Source: SZAS-103 sp964449135
GTDB lineage: Bacteria; Pseudomonadota; Gammaproteobacteria; Xanthomonadales; Xanthomonadaceae
DNA length: 6,681 nt
Direction: 5' to 3'
NCBI GenBank assembly: GCA_964449135.1
Contig: CAYUXZ010000073.1
Coordinates: 1 to 6,681 of the forward strand
This document shows, piece after piece, positions 1 through 5,472 of the stretch. Every line of letters begins with the position of its first letter. Position 1 is the first letter of the stretch. Below the pieces are notes generated by a model. It was not told where the DNA came from. It did not search any database and was given only the letters and a program-made list of their open reading frames with translations. The translations under genes were made by a program, and so were the position numbers.

Positions 1-393
1 GCGTTGCGCGCGCGGCGTCATCGTGTAGCCCAGCGGCATCATCACGTTCTCCAGCGCGGTGAGCCGGCTGAGCAGGTTGAAGCCCTGGAACACGAAGCCG
101 ATCTTCTCGCCGCGCAGCAGCGCGCGTTCCTCGGCGTCGAGTGTGGCCACATCGACGCCGTCGCACAGGTACTGGCCCGAGCTGGGCGTGTCCAGGCAGC
201 CGATCAGGTTCATCAGCGGGGTTTTGCCGGAACCGGACGGGCCCATGATTGCGACGAACTCGCCGCGCTGCACGCGCAGGTCCACGTCGTGCAGTGCAAC
301 GACCTCGGCCTGGCTGCCGGGCATGTAGACCTTGCCGAGTCCGATCGTCTCGATGACCGGAGTCGCAGAGGCTTCGCGCGTCGTCGCGTTCAC
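1..393 (-). CDS. ABC transporter ATP-binding protein, MacB/LolD class (3' end outside window)
   Basis: The first 131 codons of an ABC ATPase are visible; the rest lies beyond position 1. The frame shows a Walker A motif GPSGSGKT at residues 51-58, the typical following stretch LMNLIGCLD (60-68), and a Q-loop (FVFQGFNLL) with Gln103. The signature and Walker B motifs are not reached. The family energises MacAB-TolC-type export or lipoprotein-type extraction at the inner membrane. The fused MacB permease domain cannot be confirmed, so a stand-alone ATPase is equally possible. The GTG start at 393 is chosen because GAGG lies 6 nt upstream and the stop of the adaptor gene is only 8 nt away, implying co-transcription and probably translational coupling. 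The next in-frame ATG (residue 24) would cut into the first beta strand. Oddity: Pro59 follows the Walker A Thr, where Ser or Thr is usual. Confidence 0.9.
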   Translation of the reverse strand, partial: MNATTREASATPVIETIGLGKVYMPGSQAEVVALHDVDLRVQRGEFVAIMGPSGSGKTPLMNLIGCLDTPSSGQYLCDGVDVATLDAEERALLRGEKIGFVFQGFNLLSRLTALENVMMPLGYTMTPRAQR

Positions 394-399
394 GCGTTG

Positions 400-403
400 C
401 CTC
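400..403 (-). promoter_or_regulatory. Shine-Dalgarno deciding the GTG start of the ABC ATPase gene
   Basis: On the minus strand GAGG is followed by a 6-nt spacer and then GTG at 393-391. The site overlaps the TGA stop of the upstream adaptor gene, so ribosomes finishing the adaptor would stop directly on it. This supports the GTG as the true start and argues for coupled synthesis of the two transport components. Confidence 0.6.
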
Positions 404-1931
404 AGCGCTGCTGCGCGTCGGCGGACGCCGTGCCGACAATCACTGCGTCGCCGGGCGCGAGCGAATCGTCGACGAGCTCGGTGAAGCTGCCGTCGCTCGC
501 GGCGATCTTCACCGACACCGCCTGCGGCTTGCCCTTGACGAGCTTCCAGACCGTCGCGCGCTTTTGCGCAGCCAGCGACTGCAGCGCGCCATCCCAGGCC
601 TGCTGCTGATCGGGGCGCAGCTTCGCGCGGAAGTCCGCGAACTGCTGGCTGATCCGCGCGATCATGCGTTGCGCGCTTCCGCGGCCGCCGATTGCGTTCG
701 CCGTTTGCTGCTGGCCGGCGCCGGGTAAGCGCCCGAACAGGCCCGTGCCCTGATTCTGTCCGTTCGCACCGGCGGCAGCCTCGCGCGCGGCGCGCATCGC
801 CTTCGCGCGTTCGCGCACCACTCCCATTGCCTGATCGAACGCGGACTGCTGGCTCGCATCCAGATGCAGGTTCGAAGCGATCTTCGGCAGTTCGTCGGTC
901 AGCATGCCGGCGCCGCGCGCCTGCGCATTCGCATCCTGCGGCGGCGCATCGGCGGGTTTGAAACGCAGCGCTGCATTCGGCACGCGAATCACGTTTTCGT
1001 GACGGCTCACCTGGATCTCGGCGTTCACGGTCATGCCCGGCAACAGGCTCAGGTCGTCGTTGTCGACGGTCACGACGACCGGATAGGTGATCACGTTCTG
1101 CGTGTTGGTCGCTCCAAGCCGGATCTGCTTGACGGTGCCATTGAAATCCCGATCGGGGAACGCATCGACGTTGAAACGCACGCGCTCACCGACCTTGACC
1201 TGGCCGATATCCGCTTCGTCCACCGCGAGCACGATCTGCATCTGCCGCAGGTCTTCGGCGATCTGGAACAGCGTGGGCGTCTGCAGACTCGCGGCGACGG
1301 TCTGCCCGGGTTCGACCGAACGGTTGATCACGACGCCATCCACCGGCGAGCGGATCAGGCTGTGCTCGAGATCGAGCTTGGCGCTGGCCAGCGCGGCCTG
1401 CTGCGCGGCGATCTGCGCCTGCGCCGCCACGACCGCGCCTGCCGCCTGATCGCGCGCCGCGCGCGCGGCATCCACGTCGCTGTGCGCGATCAGCTGGCGT
1501 TGACCGAGGTCGGACTTGCGCGCGAAATCCGCTTCGGCGTTCTTCGCGGTCGCCTGCGCCTGCGCGAGCTGGCCTTGCGACGCGGCGACTGCGCCGGCGG
1601 CCTGCTGCACCTTCGCATCGAGGTTGCTCGGGTCGATGCGTGCGATCACCTGGTCCTTGTGCACGCGGTCGTTGTAGTCGACGAGCACCGCTTGCACCAG
1701 CCCGGATACCTGCGCGCCGATGTCGATCGTCGAGATCGCGCTCAGGCTTCCGGTGGAGGAGATCGTGACCGCGATCGTGCCGCGGTCGATCGTCGCGGTG
1801 CGGTACGTCAGCTCGGCCTGTGCACGCGAATGCCACCATGCGTACGCACCGATGATCAGGATTCCTGCGAGCACGAACCAGATGACGGACCGGCTTCGGC
1901 GTTTCGGCGGCATGCGGGGAGTCTGCGGCAT
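402..1931 (-). CDS. macA: MacA-like periplasmic adaptor (membrane fusion protein) with an extra helical insert
   Basis: This protein would bridge an inner-membrane ABC transporter to an outer-membrane channel. From ATG 1931 it has 509 residues: a basic N-terminus (KRRSRS), one membrane anchor (about 16-33), first lipoyl half (70-101), an Ala/Gln-rich coiled-coil hairpin (102-193), second lipoyl half (191-227, with SPVDGVVINRSVEPGQTV), a beta-barrel domain (231-313) and a C-terminal membrane-proximal domain (about 461-509). Between the last two sits about 135 residues of helical, Ala/Gln-rich insert, which makes it much longer than typical MacA (about 370). The start is uncertain: ATG 1913 (503 aa) also fits, and the frame is open to ATG 2036, but the extra residues there look non-coding. 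No strong ribosome-binding site precedes any of them. The ABC ATPase gene follows 8 nt downstream, which fixes the role as an ABC-type adaptor rather than an RND one. Confidence 0.88.
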   Translation of the reverse strand: MPQTPRMPPKRRSRSVIWFVLAGILIIGAYAWWHSRAQAELTYRTATIDRGTIAVTISSTGSLSAISTIDIGAQVSGLVQAVLVDYNDRVHKDQVIARIDPSNLDAKVQQAAGAVAASQGQLAQAQATAKNAEADFARKSDLGQRQLIAHSDVDAARAARDQAAGAVVAAQAQIAAQQAALASAKLDLEHSLIRSPVDGVVINRSVEPGQTVAASLQTPTLFQIAEDLRQMQIVLAVDEADIGQVKVGERVRFNVDAFPDRDFNGTVKQIRLGATNTQNVITYPVVVTVDNDDLSLLPGMTVNAEIQVSRHENVIRVPNAALRFKPADAPPQDANAQARGAGMLTDELPKIASNLHLDASQQSAFDQAMGVVRERAKAMRAAREAAAGANGQNQGTGLFGRLPGAGQQQTANAIGGRGSAQRMIARISQQFADFRAKLRPDQQQAWDGALQSLAAQKRATVWKLVKGKPQAVSVKIAASDGSFTELVDDSLAPGDAVIVGTASADAQQR

Positions 1932-2006
1932 CGGCGGCTCGTGCTGTCGGGCAAATGCGTCCAAAACGCGATCAACGCGCCAGGGCGTCCTCGGTTGACA
2001 GTGTGA

Positions 2007-2024
2007 CGCATCGGCAGCGATGCG
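2007..2024. repeat. 7-bp perfect inverted repeat between the kinase and adaptor genes
   Basis: The plus strand reads CGCATCG, a 4-nt spacer GCAG, then CGATGCG. It lies in the 132-bp stretch (1932-2063) between the kinase stop and the preferred adaptor start. No T-run follows on either strand, so it is not a standard intrinsic terminator. It could be an operator, a processing hairpin or chance in GC-rich DNA. Nothing else clear was seen in this gap; no good sigma-70 promoter facing the adaptor is visible. Confidence 0.4.
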
Positions 2025-2063
2025 CGATCCTGGCATTCATTCGCCAGGCAAGATCGTCACGCC

Positions 2064-3392
2064 TCAGGCGTCGAGCATCCGCGCCTTCGGGAATACCACG
2101 GTCGCGCGCGTGCCCTTGCCGACTTCGCTTTCCAGCGTCACCGGCCAGCCGAACCGCTCGGACAATCGCTGCACGATGTTCAGGCCGATGCCGTGCCCGC
2201 CCTCGCGCTGCTGGCCGCCGCGATAGAACGCATCGAACACGCGGGTGAGTTCCTCCGCGCTCATGCCGATGCCGGTGTCCTCGATCACGAGCTTGCCCGG
2301 CAGCACGCGCACCGTCACGCTGCCGACATCGGTATAGCGGCAGGCATTGCGCAGCAGGTTGCCGAACAGCACCGCGAACACGCGCGGCGAAGCGCGCAGC
2401 GCGAACGACGCGGATTCCTCGACGCGCAATTCCACCGGCTTGTTGCCGAGCAGCGAGCGTGCGTTGTCGATCTCGTCGTGGACGATCTCGTTGATCGCGA
2501 ACTCCGTGTCGGGCAGGCCGACGTCGCCCTCGCGCGCCATGATCAGGAACGCTTCGACCAGCGATTCCATCTCGCCGACCGAGGACTGGATGCGCTTGAC
2601 CGAGCGCTGCGCATGCGGCGAGAGCGATTCGTCCTCGAGCAACAGGTCGCCGGCCATGCGGATCACCGTCATCGGCGTGCGCAGCTCGTGGCTGGCGTCG
2701 CGCGTGAAATTGCGCTCGCGCTGCACGAAGGTGTCGATGCGGTTGGCGAATTCGCGCAGCGAGGACGCGAGCACCAGGGTTTCGCCCTGCACGTCCACGG
2801 GCAGGTTGGGCGCATCCAGCGCGGTCGCGTCGGGGCGCTTGGGGTCCCACTGCTGCACCTGGTTGGCGAGCCAGATGATCGGCGAGATCGCACGGTGCGA
2901 GGAACGGTAGGTCATCCATGCGATCGCGTAGACCACGATCAGCACGAACGCGAGCGGCACCGCGCCGAACCAGAACGCGAGCTTGTTGACCTGGGTTTGC
3001 TTGAACACGAGAAAGAGCGTGCCTTTCGGCGTCGCGGACACATGCACCAGCGAGCCGCCCATCGCCTCGGGCATCGTGTAATAGCCGGGCGCGAGTCCGC
3101 GCAACGGCTCGGGCAGGCTCGCCTCGCTGCCGCCGGCCGGCACGAGGTAGCCCATCATGTTGAAGGTGTCGGGGATGTGGTGCTCGGGATCGTCGGAATG
3201 GCGTTGCCAGAACCAAGACGCCTCCTGCTGCAGTGCCTTCTGGATCAGCACGTCCTTGAGCACCCACGACGCGCCCCAGATGCCGAGCATCGTCGCGAGC
3301 CCGATCGCGACGACCTGCATCGCGAAGGCGATCCAGATCTTGCGGCGCAGGCCGCGTTCGGCGGGCATGCCGATCGCGCTCGTGCGGATCAT
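2064..3392 (-). CDS. Two-component sensor histidine kinase
   Basis: A 442-residue inner-membrane kinase that would autophosphorylate and pass phosphate to the regulator encoded just upstream. Visible architecture: first membrane helix (about 19-41), a periplasmic sensor region of about 95 residues (42-136) with no recognised fold, second membrane helix (about 138-160), a degenerate HAMP-like linker (162-225), the H-box FTRDASHELRTP with phospho-accepting His235, an N-box around Asn349 (LLRNACRYT), G1 (EDTGIGM, 371-377), F-box (FDAFYRG, 386-392) and G2 (GHGIGLNIV, 399-407). All catalytic motifs are intact. The ATG overlaps the regulator's TGA in an ATGA junction, so the pair is translationally coupled. 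The same-strand adaptor and ATPase genes downstream suggest an envelope or antimicrobial stimulus, but the ligand is unknown. No specific named system could be assigned. Confidence 0.95.
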   Translation of the reverse strand: MIRTSAIGMPAERGLRRKIWIAFAMQVVAIGLATMLGIWGASWVLKDVLIQKALQQEASWFWQRHSDDPEHHIPDTFNMMGYLVPAGGSEASLPEPLRGLAPGYYTMPEAMGGSLVHVSATPKGTLFLVFKQTQVNKLAFWFGAVPLAFVLIVVYAIAWMTYRSSHRAISPIIWLANQVQQWDPKRPDATALDAPNLPVDVQGETLVLASSLREFANRIDTFVQRERNFTRDASHELRTPMTVIRMAGDLLLEDESLSPHAQRSVKRIQSSVGEMESLVEAFLIMAREGDVGLPDTEFAINEIVHDEIDNARSLLGNKPVELRVEESASFALRASPRVFAVLFGNLLRNACRYTDVGSVTVRVLPGKLVIEDTGIGMSAEELTRVFDAFYRGGQQREGGHGIGLNIVQRLSERFGWPVTLESEVGKGTRATVVFPKARMLDA

Positions 3393-4105
3393 GCGGCAGG
3401 CGGCGCGTCGAGGTCGGCGATGCGATAGCCGGCGCTCTGCACGGTGTGCAGCAACGGCTTGTCGAAGGCGCGGTCGATGCTCTTGCGCAGGTTGTACAGG
3501 TGGCTGCGCAGGGTGTCGGAATCGGGCAGACCGTCGCCCCAGATCTCGCGCTCGATGTCGCGGCGGCTGATCACCTTCGGCGACTCGCGCATCAGGATCG
3601 CGAGCAGGCGCAGGCCGATCGGCGACAGCTGCAGTTCCTGTCCGCCGCGGGTGACGCGCATGCTCGCGGTGTCGTAGACGAGGTCGCCGACCTTCAACGT
3701 CTCCGCGCTGACCTGGCGGCGGTCGCGGCGGATCAGCGCGCGCAGGCGCGCTTCGAGTTCCTGGATCGCGAAGGGCTTGACGAGGTAATCGTCCGCGCCG
3801 ACGCCCAGGCCGCCGATCTTGTCGTCAAGGGTGTCGCGCGCGGTCAGCATCAGCACCGGCGTGGCCTTTTTGGTCTCCCCGCGCAGGCGCCGGCAGACCT
3901 CGATGCCGTCCAGCCGCGGCAGCATCAGGTCGAGGATGATCGCGTCGTAGCTGTTCTCGCTGGCGAGGCGGTAGCCGTCGAGCCCGTCGGCGGCGTAGTC
4001 GATGCCGAAGCCCTTGCTTTCGAGGTATTCGCCGACCATCTCGGAAATGTTGCGGTTGTCCTCGACCAGCAGGATCAGGCCCGAGGGTTCTTCACGGCTG
4101 CGCAT
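3389..4105 (-). CDS. OmpR/PhoB-family response regulator
   Basis: A 238-residue DNA-binding regulator. The receiver domain (about 10-122) has the acidic pair Glu15/Asp16, phospho-accepting Asp59 (IILDLMLPRLDG), Thr88 (MLTAR) and Lys110 followed by Pro (LVKPF), so it should be phosphorylatable. A linker leads to a winged-helix C-terminal domain (about 136-232) with RSHLYNLRKSID as the recognition helix region and LHTVQSAGYRI as the wing. Length is normal for the family. The start at 4105 is firm: AAGGAG lies 6 nt upstream. The gene heads the minus-strand run regulator, kinase, adaptor, ATPase, and overlaps the kinase by 4 bp. Likely targets are its own divergent intergenic region and the transporter genes; this is inferred from position only. 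Confidence 0.96.
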   Translation of the reverse strand: MRSREEPSGLILLVEDNRNISEMVGEYLESKGFGIDYAADGLDGYRLASENSYDAIILDLMLPRLDGIEVCRRLRGETKKATPVLMLTARDTLDDKIGGLGVGADDYLVKPFAIQELEARLRALIRRDRRQVSAETLKVGDLVYDTASMRVTRGGQELQLSPIGLRLLAILMRESPKVISRRDIEREIWGDGLPDSDTLRSHLYNLRKSIDRAFDKPLLHTVQSAGYRIADLDAPPAA

Positions 4106-4224
4106 GGAAAGCTCCTTCAGCTTTGTGAAGATTACACGCCCGACGGCGTGGAGATCGCGTGAAAACGCCTCGCAGGCCCGCGTCCCGCTAGGATTGCGCG
4201 ACTTCTACGCGAACGGACCCGACC
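4106..4224. promoter_or_regulatory. Divergent intergenic region between regulator and DUF486 gene
   Basis: These 119 bp must hold the promoters for the regulator operon (minus) and the DUF486 gene (plus). On the minus strand TGTAAT (4136-4131) matches the sigma-70 -10 box in five of six positions, but no convincing -35 lies at the normal distance. Overlapping it is a perfect 6-bp inverted repeat, CACGCC-N4-GGCGTG (4135-4150), a plausible operator by position. A smaller repeat GCGT-N4-ACGC lies at 4158-4169. On the plus strand only a weak TAGGAT (4189-4194) is seen. The DUF486 ATG has only a weak GGAC-like ribosome-binding site. Confidence 0.4.
4108..4130 (-). promoter_or_regulatory. Two overlapping, mutually exclusive hairpins around the regulator's ribosome-binding site
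   Basis: Read on the minus strand, the leader holds CTTCA (4130-4126), six bases, TGAAG (4119-4115), a perfect 5-bp repeat. It also holds AAAGCT (4124-4119), five bases GAAGG, AGCTTT (4113-4108), a perfect 6-bp repeat. They share position 4119 and the second uses bases from the loop of the first, so both cannot form together. The Shine-Dalgarno AAGGAG (4117-4112) is partly in the loop and partly in the stem of the second hairpin. The repeats are seen directly; any switching role is inference, and the stems are short. Confidence 0.4.
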
Positions 4225-4575
4225 ATGCCCGCCCTGCTCCGCCCCCTGCTGCTGCCGATCGTCCTGCTGATCGGATCGAACGTCTTCATGACCGTCGCCT
4301 GGTACGGCCACCTGAAGTTCACCAACCGGCCGCTGTGGCTGGTCGTGCTCGCGAGCTGGGGCATCGCCTTCTTCGAGTACTGCCTGCAGGTGCCGGCGAA
4401 CCGCTGGGGCCATGCGGTCTATTCGGCGCCGCAGCTCAAGGGCATGCAGGAGATCATCACCCTGATCGTGTTCGCGGTATTTTCGATCTGGTATCTCGGC
4501 GAGCCGATCCGCTGGAATCACGTCGCGGGCTTCGCGCTGATCGTGGTGGCGGCGTTTCTGATTTTTCTCGAGTGA
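4225..4575 (+). CDS. DUF486 / DMT-family small membrane protein
   Basis: A 116-residue, very hydrophobic inner-membrane protein with four predicted membrane helices (about 6-27, 37-55, 74-92, 98-115), the expected size and layout for DUF486, a family placed in the drug/metabolite transporter superfamily. Family-like landmarks are SNVFMTVAWYGHL in helix 1, FEYCLQVPANR after helix 2 and LKGMQEIITL at the start of helix 3. The substrate is unknown for the family, and proteins this small normally act as dimers or larger assemblies. It is the only plus-strand gene in the window, divergent from the regulator and convergent with the lipoprotein gene. Whether it belongs to the same regulon as the two-component system is unknown. 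Confidence 0.9.
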   Translation: MPALLRPLLLPIVLLIGSNVFMTVAWYGHLKFTNRPLWLVVLASWGIAFFEYCLQVPANRWGHAVYSAPQLKGMQEIITLIVFAVFSIWYLGEPIRWNHVAGFALIVVAAFLIFLE

Positions 4576-4591
4576 TACCAGGAACAGAGTT

Positions 4592-4609
4592 GGTTTTTAA
4601 AAAAAAACC
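4592..4609. repeat. A/T palindrome between convergent genes; possible bidirectional terminator or interspersed repeat
   Basis: The plus strand reads GGTTTTT, four A, AAAAACC: a perfect 7-bp inverted repeat containing nine consecutive A. It sits in the 50-bp gap between the DUF486 stop (4575) and the lipoprotein stop (4628-4626), where a shared terminator would be expected. The stem has only two G-C pairs, so it would be a weak terminator. The arms continue outward as AACAGAGTT on the left and CTGACCTC on the right. This recalls CTGACC/CAGAG motifs around palindromic repeats in Xanthomonadales genomes; that comparison is from memory and unverified. Confidence 0.45.
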
Positions 4610-4625
4610 TGACCTCTTTTTCTGC

Positions 4626-5111
4626 TTAGCGGCCACCCGTCTGCGCACCCATTTTTTGGTTTTCCGCTTTCACGAGTCGCTGCGTGGACGAAAAAATTAT
4701 TCGCTCACGTAACTTTGCGGCAGAGCCCGTTTGGACGAATACCTGGAGCGATCTTTGGTCAAACACGAACCTTAGACTGAAAAAGTGCTCGTTCCATTCT
4801 CGATCCGTGACGACCGACCGCAAAGGCACAACATATTTAACCGCGTCGGCTTGCAAATCTTGGGATGTGCGCCATTGGACTATTGCATTTTCGGGCAAAG
4901 GCATGTCTTGAATATAAGTAAATTCTCCTCCTCCTTCGAATTCTCTATCAATTCCTTTCCCGTAGGGCAGCACTTCTTTGCCGTACTCGATCTGGAAGCC
5001 ATAAATTTCCGGCCCGCGATTCTTCATATCGACTGAATGCAATTTCCCTGATTGTTTGGATGGAGCACATGCCGCAAGCAGACAGGAAAGCAAGAACACT
5101 ACGATTTTCAT
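4626..5111 (-). CDS. Small lipoprotein of unknown function
   Basis: A 161-residue protein with a clear lipoprotein signal peptide: Lys2, a hydrophobic core, and lipobox LAAC with the lipidated Cys15. The residue after Cys is Ala, not Asp, so by the usual sorting rule it would go to the outer membrane. The mature part looks like one small beta-rich domain with a Gly-rich turn (FEGGGEF), then LPENAIVQWRT and a possible extended strand near SLRFVFDQRSLQVFV. It has no cysteine pair and no catalytic motif that I can recognise. The layout loosely resembles small DUF3304-type lipoproteins, some of which neighbour secretion-system effectors; this is weak and unverified. The ATG at 5111 lacks a good Shine-Dalgarno but is fixed by the signal peptide. 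AATAAT at 5159-5154 (minus) is a possible -10 box. Composition suggests recent acquisition. Confidence 0.75.
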   Translation of the reverse strand: MKIVVFLLSCLLAACAPSKQSGKLHSVDMKNRGPEIYGFQIEYGKEVLPYGKGIDREFEGGGEFTYIQDMPLPENAIVQWRTSQDLQADAVKYVVPLRSVVTDREWNEHFFSLRFVFDQRSLQVFVQTGSAAKLRERIIFSSTQRLVKAENQKMGAQTGGR

Positions 5112-5166
5112 AGGATGCGTCTGAAGATCACTCGGAGGAGACGTAGGAGATTGATTATTCTCTTGA

Positions 5167-5472
5167 TCAGAGCTTCACGCGGCCGATCAGGATGTCCTTG
5201 AACATCACCCAGTCGCCCATCAGCGACCATAGCGGGTAGGTGAAGGTCGCGGGGCGATTCTTCTCGAAGAAGAAATGCCCGACCCAGGCGAAGCCGTAGC
5301 CGCACAGCGGCATCGCGAGCAACCACCACGGATTCGCGGTCGCGATCGCCGCGCCGAGGAATCCGAGCACGCCCCAGCTACCGACGAAATGCAGCCGCCG
5401 CGAGATGCGGTTCGCGTGCTCGCTCAGGTAGAACGGATAGAACTCGCGGAAGCTCGCGTAGCGCTCGCTCAT
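5167..5472 (-). CDS. Mpo1-like (DUF962) membrane protein
   Basis: A 101-residue protein of the DUF962/Mpo1-like family. The yeast founder Mpo1 is an Fe(II)-dependent dioxygenase of 2-hydroxy fatty acid alpha-oxidation; the bacterial function is not established. Visible marks are the N-terminal FREFYPFYLSEHANRISR segment, two hydrophobic segments (about 29-47 and 49-69) and the conserved WVGHFFFEKNRPATF block. His19, His28 and His66 are candidate metal ligands. The ATG at 5472 is preferred over longer in-frame reads because AGGAG lies 8 nt upstream (5485-5481) and the family begins here. The start overlaps the mazG stop by 4 bp (ATGA), so it is the last gene of a coupled cysQ-mazG-DUF962 run. 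No intrinsic terminator is obvious after its stop. Confidence 0.9.
   Translation of the reverse strand: MSERYASFREFYPFYLSEHANRISRRLHFVGSWGVLGFLGAAIATANPWWLLAMPLCGYGFAWVGHFFFEKNRPATFTYPLWSLMGDWVMFKDILIGRVKL

Larger units (their letters stand above)
4576..5166. other. AT-richer islet, probable horizontally acquired insertion
   Basis: The interval from the DUF486 stop to the Mpo1-like stop has a clearly different composition: hand counting 4621-5100 gives 233 G/C of 480 (about 49%), against 65-70% in sample lines of the flanking genes. It contains one lipoprotein gene on the minus strand, a 9-base A run inside a palindrome at its left edge, and a 55-bp right margin (5112-5166) with no gene. No integrase, transposase, tRNA or clear terminal repeats were found, so the mechanism of entry is not visible. 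Confidence 0.55.

Noticed and set aside
1995..2000. Perfect TTGACA on the plus strand
   Set aside because: No -10 box lies 16-18 bp downstream and there is no plus-strand gene to serve.
864..2006. Long plus-strand open frame opposite the adaptor gene
   Set aside because: It is Arg/Asp/His-rich with no recognisable domain, and is explained by GC-biased third positions of the minus-strand adaptor, whose domains are clear.
2007..2024. Intrinsic terminator after the kinase gene
   Set aside because: The hairpin is not followed by a T-run on either strand.
1932..2036. Adaptor start at ATG 2036 (544 residues)
   Set aside because: The extra 35 residues lack coding character and a ribosome-binding site, and precede the normal basic-plus-membrane-anchor N-terminus; kept only as an alternative.
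2193..3428. 411-codon plus-strand open frame opposite the histidine kinase
   Set aside because: Composition is His/Arg/Ala-rich without motifs; the minus strand has a complete set of kinase motifs across the same interval.
4684..5036. Plus-strand open frames opposite the lipoprotein gene
   Set aside because: They lack signal peptides, domains and ribosome-binding sites, whereas the minus strand has a textbook lipobox.
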